DNA of 19,129 nt from DASXMX01 sp036794395 (GCA_036794395.1 DAIRGS010000128.1:1-19129), one strand, 5' to 3'; positions 6,604 through 13,613 are shown, numbered from the stretch's first letter. The notes: generated by a model not told the origin, from the sequence alone. Translations and numbers: made by a program.

Positions 6604-7089
6604 GTGGATCAGGCAGCACCATTGATCTATCGCGGCGCGATGTCGCGGCAAATCCTGCCGACGATTCAACGTCTGATTGCATTGGGGGTTGCGCTGAGTT
6701 GCCTGGGGACGCTGGTCCTGGCAAGCCAGTTGCATCCCAGCCCTGACGGATATGGCACCCATACCCAAATTGGATTGCAGCATTGCGCGTTTTTCGAGAG
6801 AACGGGATTGCCGTGTCCGAGCTGCGGAATGACTACGAGTTGGTCATGGTTTGCGCGGGGAAATGTGTTGGCGAGCCTTTACATTCAGCCGATGGGCACG
6901 CTTTTGGCGCTGGCGGCGTGCTGGTGTGTATGGATCGGGTTTTATGTTGCAATTACGGGGCGGCCGGTTTATCGACTGCTTCGCGTTGTGCCGGGCCGAT
7001 ACTACTCTGTGCCGCTGGTGGCGTTGGCGATCATGGCATGGGGGTGGAAGATTTATATCCACCTGGCCGGGCGAGATGGATGGTTATAG
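6604..7089 (+). CDS. DUF2752 family membrane protein
   Basis: The product is 161 residues from the GTG at 6604, or 149 from the ATG at 6640; neither start has a strong Shine-Dalgarno sequence. The defining DUF2752 motif is intact: C61, then GLPCPSCGMTTS with C71 and C74. Three hydrophobic segments lie at about 22-41, 95-118 and 136-152. The family is widespread in Bacteroidetes and planctomycetes and has no established biochemical role; the conserved cysteines suggest metal binding or a disulfide, which is inference. It is the first gene of a likely three-gene unit: the next gene starts 55 bases downstream and a terminator follows the third. Functional linkage to the downstream lipoproteins is suggested only by this arrangement. 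Confidence 0.85.
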   Translation: MDQAAPLIYRGAMSRQILPTIQRLIALGVALSCLGTLVLASQLHPSPDGYGTHTQIGLQHCAFFERTGLPCPSCGMTTSWSWFARGNVLASLYIQPMGTLLALAACWCVWIGFYVAITGRPVYRLLRVVPGRYYSVPLVALAIMAWGWKIYIHLAGRDGWL

Positions 7090-7144
7090 GCGGCGTTCGT
7101 TCGAAATCGATGCGGGGGCTGTTCTTCAACCTGGACGAGACATC

Positions 7145-7834
7145 ATGGGTTCACACCGATCGGCTTTGCTCAGGTGTTCGTTGGCGCTGGCGATTCCCTT
7201 GGGCGCATTGGGAATCGGTTTGTGGGTTGGCGGATGTAATATCATTGGCTTGGCCAGTTACATCGCGCCCTCGCCCACCATTGCCGCGGCTTACAAAAAT
7301 CTGGGCGGGCAGAATGTGGGCGTGATGGTGTGGACGGATCGCGCGATGGCGATCGATTGGCCCACGCTGCAATTGGACGTTTCGCGCGGGATCAACAGCC
7401 GGCTCGCTGATAGTGCCAAGCAGAAAGATCCGCCCAAGGAATTGAAGGCGACGACATTTGTGATGCCCGAATCGGTGATCCGTTATCAGCGCGATCATCC
7501 CGAGGCCGAGACGCAGGCCATTACGGATGTAGCGCCTCGGATGAATATCACCCGGCTGATTTATCTCGAAATCGAGCAGTTCTCCACCCGGCCGGAGGAA
7601 TCGCTGGAATTGTTTCGAGGGTCAATCACGGCCAATCTCAAAGTGATCGAAGTAACCGACGGCAAAGGAAAGATCGCGTTTCAAAAGGACAACATGAAGA
7701 TTCAGTACCCCGAAAAGGGAAACGCCGAGGGGATGCCGGGCATGAGCGATCTGACGGTTTACGAGAAGACGATTCAGGCATTTTCGATTGAAGTGGTGAA
7801 TCAGTTTGTGCCGTATACCGCGCCGGACAAATAA
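7145..7834 (+). CDS. lipoprotein, paralogue of the next gene (CsgG/LpoB-like fold suspected)
   Basis: From the ATG at 7145 the product is 229 residues. It begins with a basic segment, a long hydrophobic stretch (SLALAIPLGALGIGLWVGGC) and a lipobox Cys at position 31, so it is a predicted lipoprotein. The mature part contains NVGVMVWTDRAMAIDWPT, then RLIYLEIEQFS and a beta-rich region with LKVIEVTDGKGKIAFQKDN. The last two segments align by eye with VIYVNLVKFS and VRVMDVQSGRTLWPQDN of the gene at 7902-8558. The 'hydrophobic strand, then variant strand about 30 residues on' layout recalls CsgG/LpoB-type lipoproteins, but that is only a fold guess. A longer frame from 6851 overlaps the DUF2752 gene in another frame and is not used. 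Confidence 0.8.
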   Translation: MGSHRSALLRCSLALAIPLGALGIGLWVGGCNIIGLASYIAPSPTIAAAYKNLGGQNVGVMVWTDRAMAIDWPTLQLDVSRGINSRLADSAKQKDPPKELKATTFVMPESVIRYQRDHPEAETQAITDVAPRMNITRLIYLEIEQFSTRPEESLELFRGSITANLKVIEVTDGKGKIAFQKDNMKIQYPEKGNAEGMPGMSDLTVYEKTIQAFSIEVVNQFVPYTAPDK

Positions 7835-7901
7835 GAGATTTGCCAGGACATTCACGCGTGCGCGGGGGCGGCGGTGGGGTTTTGTTGTTCGGAGTGTAGC
7901 G

Positions 7902-8558
7902 ATGCGAAAAGTCTTCATGGCGTTGTTGGCCGTGGGTGTGATGGGTGTGGCTTGCGCGGCAGGCGGTTGCGCCGCGATGAGTGCCCTCACGTACAAAGTG
8001 ACGGGCGATCCTAAGAGTCCCGCTGAGTACAAGCCGAAGAACGTGCCGACGCTGGTACTGGTGGAGAATTATCAGAATCCGGATCAATACCGCGGAACGG
8101 CTTCGCAACTCGAGCGCGACATCGCCAATGAGCTGACGGAGAATAAGGTCACGCAGATTGTGCCGGTGGCGAAGCTGGAAGACCTTCGATCAGAGGATGC
8201 CGTGGCTTATCGCAAGATGGATGTGCGAGCGATTGGAAAGGCCGTGGGGGCCAAGCAGGTGATTTACGTGAATCTGGTGAAGTTCAGTGCTCAGACGCCG
8301 ATCGGCAGCACGGAGCAATCGGGTCGCGCCGAAGCGCGGGTGCGGGTGATGGATGTCCAGAGCGGGCGCACGCTGTGGCCGCAGGATAACCTTGAAGGGC
8401 GCGAGATTCATTACGAGACCAAGCACGAGGAAGCGGTGGATTTCTCGAATGCCGAAGCGGTACACGATCAAATTTCGCAGAGCCTGGCGGAGCGGATTGC
8501 CCGGCTGTTTTATGCCGCGGCCGAGGCGGAGAACGAAGTGGGGCCGAAGAGCCGGTGA
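7902..8558 (+). CDS. lipoprotein, second of a tandem paralogous pair
   Basis: The ATG at 7902 is chosen because GGAG at 7891-7894 lies seven bases upstream. The 218-residue product opens MRKVFMALLAVGVMGVACAA with a lipobox ending in GGC (Cys 23), so it should be a lipid-anchored envelope protein. The mature chain has VPTLVLVENYQNPD, a helix (ASQLERDIANELTEN) followed by VTQIVPVAKLEDLR, then AIGKAVGAKQVIYVNLVKFS. This order of a TolB-like helix-strand and a 'GAKQVIYVN' strand is typical of CsgG/LpoB-like or DUF799-like domains; I cannot choose among them. It ends with a helical tail and is followed 38 bases later by a strong terminator. Function unknown; presumably works with its paralogue. 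Confidence 0.8.
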   Translation: MRKVFMALLAVGVMGVACAAGGCAAMSALTYKVTGDPKSPAEYKPKNVPTLVLVENYQNPDQYRGTASQLERDIANELTENKVTQIVPVAKLEDLRSEDAVAYRKMDVRAIGKAVGAKQVIYVNLVKFSAQTPIGSTEQSGRAEARVRVMDVQSGRTLWPQDNLEGREIHYETKHEEAVDFSNAEAVHDQISQSLAERIARLFYAAAEAENEVGPKSR

Positions 8559-8596
8559 AGAATGGGCGGCCATTTATCGGATTAAAGGAATCATTG

Positions 8597-8624
8597 AGCC
8601 CACCTGTTGAGGTGGGCTTTTCTT
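8597..8624 (+). terminator. intrinsic terminator after the lipoprotein operon
   Basis: The stem AGCCCACC (8597-8604) pairs with GGTGGGCT (8611-8618) around the loop TGTTGA, and is followed by a T-rich run TTTTCTT. This is the clearest rho-independent terminator in the window and closes the 6604-8558 unit. Confidence 0.85.
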
Positions 8625-8801
8625 GTGGCACGGGCATCTTGCCCGTGGCGCGTGTATTCACGCACAAGTGTGGCAATCCGTATACTGCGACCTGCATGCG
8701 GATGAAGTCAGCTCGACCGATAATTGTGGCTTATGCTGGATCGGCCTTTGGCCGATGGCCGCGGGATACCGCGGCCCCACGGGCTGGAAGCACCGTGCCA
8801 C
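8625..8801 (+). repeat. GTGGCACGG...CCGTGCCAC inverted-repeat element
   Basis: The element is bounded by GTGGCACGG (8625-8633) and its exact inverse CCGTGCCAC (8793-8801). Inside are further small palindromes: CACGGGCATCTTGCCCGTG at about 8629-8647, GGATCGGCC with GGCCGAT near 8739-8757, and CCGCGG with CCGCGG near 8759-8774. Three short frames through it give recurrent junk peptides (GTGILPVARV, WHGHLARGA). I recognise these as common products of repeat mistranslation, so no gene is called. It fills most of the gap between the terminator and the sulfite dehydrogenase promoter. Confidence 0.75.
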
Positions 8802-8869
8802 GACATCCTTGCACATCTTTGCCTGAGGTGTAATGCCCGCACGTGAAGAAATTGCTGTCGCGGTAAATC

Positions 8870-8899
8870 TGGACGGGCCATCGATTGCGGCTGTATCAT
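8870..8899 (+). promoter_or_regulatory. candidate housekeeping promoter of the sulfite dehydrogenase gene
   Basis: TGGACG (8870-8875, 4 of 6 to TTGACA) and TATCAT (8894-8899, 5 of 6 to TATAAT) are separated by 18 bases. A start near 8906 would leave a leader of about 30 bases that includes GAAGGA at 8925-8930. Placement is by eye only. Confidence 0.3.
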
Positions 8900-8935
8900 T
8901 CGGTTCCTACAGATGGTTTAAGCTGAAGGAAACGC

Positions 8936-10234
8936 ATGACGAGGGATCGGAAGAACAAATTGTCGGGTGCCTTGGCGCGTCCGGTTGCCCGGCGGTCTTT
9001 TTTGCGAATGGCGGGGGCGATTGGCGGAGGGGCGGTACTGGCGGGGTGCAAGCCGGACAGTTCCAGCACGACGCAGCCGAGCGGTACGGGGGCGAGTGCG
9101 AGCGGAAATACGCCCGTAGCGGCGCCGTCGGTCGCGGCATCGCAGCCCGAGATGGCGCGGTTTCCTGAAAAAACGGATCTGATTCTGCTGACCGATCGGC
9201 CGCCGCAACTGGAAACGCCGATCAAGTATTTTGAAACTGATCTCACGCCCAACGAAGCGTTTTTCGTTCGATGGCATCTGGCGGATATCCCGACTTCGGT
9301 GGATCCGGCGCAATTTCGGTTGGCGGTTCGGGGGCATGTGAATAATGCGTTTAATCTTTCGGTTGATGAGCTGAAGAGTGGTTTTGAGGCGGTTTCAATC
9401 GTTGCGGTGAATCAGTGCTCGGGCAATAGCCGGAGTTTGTTCGAGCCGCGTGTGGCGGGGGGGCAGTGGGGACACGGGGCGATGGGCAACGCCAAATGGA
9501 CAGGCGTGCGGCTGGCGGATCTGCTGGACAAGGCGGGGGTCAAGAGCGGGGCGGTGGACGTCAGCTTTCAGGGGCTTGATCGGCCGGTGCTTCCGGTGAC
9601 CCCGGCGTTTATCAAATCGCTGAAATTGGAGAAGGCGAAGGATCGGGACGTGATCGTCGCGTATGCGATGAACGATCAGCCGCTCCCAATGCTCAACGGG
9701 TTTCCGATCCGGCTGGTTGTTCCCGGATGGTATGCAACGTATTGGGTGAAGGCATTAAACGATATCAATGTGCTCAATGAGCCGTTCCAGGGGTTCTGGA
9801 TGGCCAAGGCGTATCGCATCGCCGACAACCCGCACGCGACGGAAACTCCCGATCAACTGGCCGCGGTTACCGTGCCGATCAACCGGATGACGGTTCGATC
9901 GCTGATCGTCAGCCCGCGGGCCGATACGGCTGTTTCGGCGGGCAAGGCGTGCGAAATACAAGGGATTGCATTTGATGGCGGGAAAGGCATCGCCGAAGTC
10001 GAAATCTCCACCGATGGCGGCGGCAAGTGGAAAAATGCCGCGCTCGATGCTTCGAACATGGACAACTTTTCCTGGCGGCGGTGGCGGTTTAACTGGACGC
10101 CGACAGCGCCCGGCACCGCCCGGCTGATGGCCCGCGCGACCAATGCCGCGGGGGATACGCAGGAAACCAGCCAGTGGAATCGCAGTGGATATGCGAGAGA
10201 TGTGATCGAACAGGTAGAGATCAATGTCGGCTAA
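8936..10234 (+). CDS. sulfite dehydrogenase-like molybdopterin enzyme (SorA type), Tat lipoprotein
   Basis: This 432-residue protein belongs to the sulfite oxidase family, in which a Mo-pterin centre oxidises sulfite to sulfate. The N-terminus has a twin-arginine motif (RRSFLRMAG, R19-R20) and then LAGC (C38), so it is likely Tat-exported and lipid-anchored, followed by a Ser/Thr/Gly linker (41-70). The Mo-ligand cysteine is C161 in VNQCSGNSRS, and PGWYATYWVKAL (263-274) is a hallmark of the pterin domain. The C-terminal Mo-co dimerisation domain is present (VEISTDGGGKW and SGYARD). The start is set by GAAGGA at 8925-8930, five bases before the ATG. The cytochrome gene follows after 13 bases, as expected for a SorAB pair that passes electrons to cytochrome c. 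SorA versus other periplasmic family members is not certain. Confidence 0.88.
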   Translation: MTRDRKNKLSGALARPVARRSFLRMAGAIGGGAVLAGCKPDSSSTTQPSGTGASASGNTPVAAPSVAASQPEMARFPEKTDLILLTDRPPQLETPIKYFETDLTPNEAFFVRWHLADIPTSVDPAQFRLAVRGHVNNAFNLSVDELKSGFEAVSIVAVNQCSGNSRSLFEPRVAGGQWGHGAMGNAKWTGVRLADLLDKAGVKSGAVDVSFQGLDRPVLPVTPAFIKSLKLEKAKDRDVIVAYAMNDQPLPMLNGFPIRLVVPGWYATYWVKALNDINVLNEPFQGFWMAKAYRIADNPHATETPDQLAAVTVPINRMTVRSLIVSPRADTAVSAGKACEIQGIAFDGGKGIAEVEISTDGGGKWKNAALDASNMDNFSWRRWRFNWTPTAPGTARLMARATNAAGDTQETSQWNRSGYARDVIEQVEINVG

Positions 10235-10247
10235 GGGAGCGATCCGT

Positions 10248-10622
10248 ATGAGAAAGACGATGTTCAAATTCGTTCCCCTGGCTCTGCTCGCATGCGGCTT
10301 GCCGCTGGTCATCGCGCAGACTTCGCAACCGCAAACTGCGCCTGCCGGTGCAAACACGGCTCACACCATCACACTCCCATTTGTTCCGCCTCCGGAACTT
10401 CCGGACGGGCCCGGGAAAATGCAATACATGGTTCAGTGCGGGATCTGCCACACGCAGCGATACGTGACGATGCAGCCCGCGTTCTCGCGCAAGGTGTGGA
10501 CGGATGAAGTGAATAAGATGATCAATACCTACAAAGCGCCGGTACCCCCGGATCAGGTGGCGACGATTGTCGATTACCTGGTTTCCATTCGAGGGACGGA
10601 AGCGGGGCGGGGGACGAAGTGA
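10248..10622 (+). CDS. c-type cytochrome subunit (SorB-like)
   Basis: The 124-residue protein begins with a signal peptide (MRKTMFKFVPLALLACGLPL, cleavage expected near IAQ). It carries one haem c site, C64-x2-C67-H68 (QCGICHTQR), in a short helical domain. A distal Met such as M75 or M90 could be the sixth haem ligand. AAGGGAG at 10235-10241 lies upstream of the ATG at 10248, so this start is preferred to the ATG at 10224, which would overlap the dehydrogenase. Coupled directly behind the sulfite dehydrogenase gene, it most likely accepts its electrons in the periplasm and passes them to the respiratory chain. Its small size and single haem fit SorB-type subunits; annotation rests mainly on the context. 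Confidence 0.88.
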   Translation: MRKTMFKFVPLALLACGLPLVIAQTSQPQTAPAGANTAHTITLPFVPPPELPDGPGKMQYMVQCGICHTQRYVTMQPAFSRKVWTDEVNKMINTYKAPVPPDQVATIVDYLVSIRGTEAGRGTK

Positions 10623-10670
10623 GCATGTAAGGTGGGGCGGGAGTCAATGACGAACAAAATGGCGGCGTTT

Positions 10671-10728
10671 CCAGATCCGGGGCGGCGCTCCGCGAAGTAC
10701 CGCTACGCTTTGCCCCGGCGTGGGGGTT
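10671..10728 (+). repeat. REP-like element, copy B (left flank of Y1 transposase-like gene)
   Basis: A 58-base element with the inner palindrome CCGGGGC...GCCCCGG and the tail GTGGGGGTT. It is the inverse of 11327-11384 at 56 of 58 positions. It overlaps the last 26 bases of the transposase-like gene on the opposite strand. Confidence 0.9.
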
Positions 10729-11293
10729 GATCGTGCAGGGGATGGGCTCGTTGAAAATGTCCCTGACCCGATTCATCTTTGAATCCCCACGTCCATGCAC
10801 CTCGTCCCTGACTGTAAAGGATGTATTTGAACACGGACTGTTGGTGGTCGCGCGAGGTGATTGGTTTGAACGTTCCACCTGCGGACCAGATTGACCCGGG
10901 ACGCAAAGACTTTACCGCGCGCGATGAGAGACGTTTGGCTTCGCCGACAATTGCACGGATGCGAATGATATTGTCGGGGAGTTCGACCAGCGCGTGAGCA
11001 TGCAGTTTCGCAACCGCTACGGCCAACACGCGATGCTCGCTCGCAATGAAATGAGATACGATCGCACGACCGATCATCGCTTGCATTTTGGCGTTTAAGT
11101 GAACTTCGGGACTGCACGTCTGAACATTGTGGATGCGCAGTCCCTTGTGCTCGTCTGGCGGTGGGCGATGTCTATAGTCGCCAGAGGAATGCGCACGATG
11201 TCCACGATTTCGAAACCCACGATAATCACCGGGCAACCACGATGACCGCGTATTGATGATCACGTGACGCCACTTCTTCCCCGGAGCGGGCAT
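10703..11293 (-). CDS. REP-associated Y1 transposase-like protein (RAYT-like)
   Basis: The 196-residue product from the ATG at 11291-11293 resembles the IS200-like Y1 transposase fold used by REP-associated transposases. It has an N-terminal HVIINTRSSWLPGDYRGFR, an H-x-H metal-binding pair (H98 and H100 in AKLHAHALVELPDN) and helix residues AIVGEAKRLSSRAVK. A candidate catalytic tyrosine is Y157 in HQQSVFKYILYSQGRGAW. HUH/Y1 enzymes nick single-stranded hairpins; in RAYTs the targets are REP palindromes. The flanks support this: inverted 58-base REP-like elements at 10671-10728 and 11327-11384 bracket the gene. Its last residues (about PPRRGKA) are encoded within element B, so the C-terminus may not be original. 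A TTG at 11297-11299 is an alternative start. Family is inferred by eye; activity is untested. Confidence 0.7.
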   Translation of the reverse strand: MPAPGKKWRHVIINTRSSWLPGDYRGFRNRGHRAHSSGDYRHRPPPDEHKGLRIHNVQTCSPEVHLNAKMQAMIGRAIVSHFIASEHRVLAVAVAKLHAHALVELPDNIIRIRAIVGEAKRLSSRAVKSLRPGSIWSAGGTFKPITSRDHQQSVFKYILYSQGRGAWTWGFKDESGQGHFQRAHPLHDQPPRRGKA

Positions 11294-11326
11294 ACTCAAA
11301 GTTTGTCATCGCTCCACAGGCGCAGC

Positions 11327-11384
11327 AACCCCCACGCCGGGGCAAAGCGCAGCGGTACTCCGCGGAGCGCCGCCCCGGATCTGG
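11327..11384 (-). repeat. REP-like element, copy C (right flank of Y1 transposase-like gene)
   Basis: A 58-base element in the opposite orientation to copy B, with two mismatches (one in GCGCAGCGG versus GCGTAGCGG, one in ACTCCGC versus ACTTCGC). It lies 34 bases upstream of the transposase-like start codon and next to the beta-helix gene fragment. Confidence 0.9.
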
Positions 11385-11394
11385 AAGCGCGGTC

Positions 11395-11736
11395 TTATCG
11401 CACGCGTTTTCTACTTGCCCCTGCCGCAAACGAATGTTGCCCAAACTCGTACGCGCCGACATCGGGTCCCTGACCTTTGAAGCCATCGGTAAAAGGAGCG
11501 AGGACGGTTCCTGCATCAATGAGGGTGGATCGGCGGGCCGGCTGATAATTGGCTTTGCCGAAGGCCAGGAATTGATCGCTCTGAATATCGCGGACGTTGT
11601 ACCAGTCCGATAAAAGCGTCCGGGCTTCCAAAGATTCCCCCAAAACATCGCAAGGATCTCCTGTTTCCGAAGTTGGCGGGTTTTCCGCTATACTTGGTAC
11701 TGCTGGATGTGCCGCCACGGAATGCTGCGTCTGCAA
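11395..11736 (-). pseudogene. fragment of a beta-helix surface protein gene
   Basis: The minus frame encodes 113 residues containing STLIDAGTVLAP, DGFKGQGPDVGAYEFGQ. This is the closing signature of right-handed parallel beta-helix (pectate-lyase-like) surface proteins of planctomycetes, usually at the end of chains of several hundred residues. The upstream portion (SLEARTLLSDWYNVRDIQSD) resembles other parts of such proteins, but the frame opens in unrelated sequence with no signal peptide. It is therefore a decayed C-terminal piece. It directly abuts REP-like copy C, so loss of the rest may be tied to the transposase-like element or to the sigma factor locus on the other side. Confidence 0.6.
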
Positions 11737-11747
11737 ACCGGGTGCGA

Positions 11748-11778
11748 GGAATTTTTCACGGCCTTGGCGGGACTAATC
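11748..11778 (+). promoter_or_regulatory. candidate ECF-type promoter of the sigma factor gene
   Basis: GGAATTTTT (11748-11756) and CTAATC (11773-11778) are 16 bases apart. They resemble the GGAACTT and TCTAA-like boxes recognised by RpoE-type sigma factors. This lies about 50 bases upstream of the sigma gene, as expected for autoregulation. A separate TATACT at 11689-11694 could act as a housekeeping -10 box. Confidence 0.35.
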
Positions 11779-11826
11779 TTGGAAGAGAGTCCTTAAGCGG
11801 GTCCCGGCGGACAGGGAGCGAGCGGT

Positions 11827-12405
11827 TTGCAGCCGAGCGACCACGAACTTGTCCAGAAGATCCGCGGGGGCGACGAAGCTGCGTTTCGCGAGCTGGTAAA
11901 CCGCCACGGCGACAGCCTTTACGGTTTGGCCTGTTCGGTAATGGGCAATAGCGCCGATGCCGAAGATGTCCTTCAGGAGACGCTGCTGGGGGCTTTCAGG
12001 CGTTTGGCGGCCTTTGAAGGCCGTTCGTCGGTTAAGACGTGGTTGGTTCGGATCCTGTTGAACCACGCGTCGAAGTTCAGGCGGTCGCGACGGGTTCGAA
12101 AGACCTCCGCGCTGCCCGAGGAAATTGGCCCGGACGATGGGCAGGCTGGTGGGTTGAACATGGGCTCACCGGCGGCAATCGTCGAAAGCCAGATGGATTT
12201 GGATCAGATGCTCCAAGTCCTGTCGCCCGAACACCGCGAGGTGATCGTGCTGCGGGAGCTGCAGCAGATGTCGTATGATGAGATCGCCCAGGCACTTAAG
12301 ATCCCGCGGGGAACCGTGGAATCAAGATTGCACCGGGCTCGACAAGAGATGAAACGGCGGTTTGCCGGGTATTTGCAAGGTACCGCCGCTGAAGAAAGCG
12401 AGTAG
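11827..12405 (+). CDS. RNA polymerase sigma factor, ECF (sigma-70) family
   Basis: The 192-residue protein has the two-domain ECF layout. Region 2 is at about 18-87 with DAEDVLQETLLGAFRRL and SVKTWLVRILLNHASKF; region 4 is at about 125-178 with LSPEHREVIVLRELQQMSYDEIAQAL and GTVESRLHRARQEM. The linker (95-124) lacks similarity to longer sigma factors. The start codon is a TTG at 11827, supported by AGGGAG at 11813-11818 eight bases upstream; no ATG upstream of region 2 is in frame. An anti-sigma and a periplasmic CpxP-like gene follow in the same direction, so it should be held inactive at the membrane and released by an envelope signal. A RpoE-like box lies upstream. The regulon is not visible here. 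Confidence 0.93.
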   Translation: MQPSDHELVQKIRGGDEAAFRELVNRHGDSLYGLACSVMGNSADAEDVLQETLLGAFRRLAAFEGRSSVKTWLVRILLNHASKFRRSRRVRKTSALPEEIGPDDGQAGGLNMGSPAAIVESQMDLDQMLQVLSPEHREVIVLRELQQMSYDEIAQALKIPRGTVESRLHRARQEMKRRFAGYLQGTAAEESE

Positions 12406-12558
12406 TGGGTTGCAAAAACAGCCGTGCTTGGGTGAAATGGGACGCGGGAACGGCCCAATTCATCCGTTAGGGAGCCGTCTGTGGCAACCTGAAATCTCCG
12501 AAACGCCCGAGTCACCGCTTGGGGCAATTTGGAGCTTAGAGGGAAGCAGGAGCCAGTG

Positions 12559-13017
12559 ATGGACACCTGTCAGTATGAAAACGAGTTGGATGCCTACCAC
12601 GATGGCGAGCTGAGCGATCAGCGTCGCGTGGCGTTCGAGCAGCACTTGGCGGCGTGCCCGCTTTGTGCGAGCGAGCTCGAGCAGATGCGCCGGCTCACGT
12701 CGCTGATCTCCTCCGCTCCCAAGCGAACCCTTCCGGCTGCTGCCCGTGATGATCTTTACGCGTTGGCCCCGGCAGTGGGTGAGGGCGTTTATCTCCGCAT
12801 CGCCGAATGGACAACCGCGCTGGCCGCTTCCGTTTTGATCGCGGCTTCAGTATGGCTTTTCTACAGCCAGCCGGCTCAGCAGGGTTCCGAGGCTTTGGCG
12901 TCTTTGAGCCCGGTGATCTTGAATCCCCCGCAAATGCATGACGCGTCGGAAATGCCCGACGATCCCCAGTTAATTGACTGGGTGACGGTCAATGCGTCCG
13001 CGGGACAGAATCAATGA
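12559..13017 (+). CDS. zinc-finger anti-sigma factor, membrane-anchored
   Basis: The 152-residue product has an N-terminal anti-sigma ZAS-like module, with H29-x3-C33-x2-C36 in FEQHLAACPLC. A single hydrophobic segment follows at about 84-103 (WTTALAASVLIAASVWLFY), then a short periplasmic tail. This fits a cytoplasmic domain that binds the sigma factor and an outside sensing tail. The start is set by AGGAG at 12548-12552, six bases before the ATG; the frame extending up to 12529 is not favoured. It follows the sigma gene after 153 bases without a gene, where I see no terminator. It overlaps the next gene by four bases (ATGA), so those two are translated together. Confidence 0.9.
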   Translation: MDTCQYENELDAYHDGELSDQRRVAFEQHLAACPLCASELEQMRRLTSLISSAPKRTLPAAARDDLYALAPAVGEGVYLRIAEWTTALAASVLIAASVWLFYSQPAQQGSEALASLSPVILNPPQMHDASEMPDDPQLIDWVTVNASAGQNQ

Positions 13018-13613
13018 AGATGACAAAGTTGCTGTTGGTCGTCGCATTCCTCGTGGTGATGGCGGCTGGCGCTGTCGTGGGTATGGCTCTGGACCAGAAA
13101 TTCCGGATCGCCGCCCAAGTCGAAGTTCACCCGCAGTCTCCCACTACACGCCGCGGCGGGCCGATGTTTCCAAAGCTCTCCCAGGATCAACTGAAATTGA
13201 TGAACGAATTCTGGGCTCCGGTCGCCAAGCTACGCGATCCTCGACGAGAGACGTTCCAACGCCTGGACAAAGAACGGGATCAAGCCATTCAGGATCTGCT
13301 GACGCCTCCACTACAGGACCATTTGAAGGAACAGTACAACGCCATCCAGGCCCGTCACCGTCAAGCCATCGATGACTTGGAAACTCTGACACGTGAAGCC
13401 GTGACAAAGGCTACTGAGCAGAGCAGGGCGATCATGACTGAGGAGCAGAAGAAGCAATACGACGAATATCTTCGTCGTTTTGGTCCTCGCGGAGCCGCCG
13501 GCCCCGGTCGCGGCGGACCTGGTCGTGGCGGCCCGCAACGCGGCGGCCCGCGCATGCGGCCGACGAGCGGACCAACCACCGCGCCGGCCATCCCGCTTTC
13601 CCACGCATCCTGA
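13014..13613 (+). CDS. CpxP/LTXXQ-like periplasmic protein with Gly/Arg-rich tail
   Basis: The 199-residue product starts with a signal or membrane anchor at about 5-25 (LLLVVAFLVVMAAGAVVGMA). It continues as a helical region in which repeated charged helices (DKERDQAIQDLLTPPLQDHL, DDLETLTREAVTKAT, MTEEQKKQYDEYLRRF) recall the Spy/CpxP/ZraP-like sensor-chaperone family. The last 45 residues are a low-complexity GRGGP repeat tail ending in Pro/Thr. The start overlaps the anti-sigma stop (ATGA), so it belongs to that operon. In known ECF and Cpx systems such proteins bind misfolded or metal stress signals, but no metal motif is seen here. Its place as the third gene suggests a co-regulator of the anti-sigma. 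Family assignment is moderate; the operon link is strong. Confidence 0.75.
   Translation: MKMTKLLLVVAFLVVMAAGAVVGMALDQKFRIAAQVEVHPQSPTTRRGGPMFPKLSQDQLKLMNEFWAPVAKLRDPRRETFQRLDKERDQAIQDLLTPPLQDHLKEQYNAIQARHRQAIDDLETLTREAVTKATEQSRAIMTEEQKKQYDEYLRRFGPRGAAGPGRGGPGRGGPQRGGPRMRPTSGPTTAPAIPLSHAS

Noticed and set aside
8555..8833. Short frames giving GTGILPVARV and WHGHLARGA
   Set aside because: These peptides come from the GTGGCACGG repeat and recur as mistranslations of dispersed repeats.
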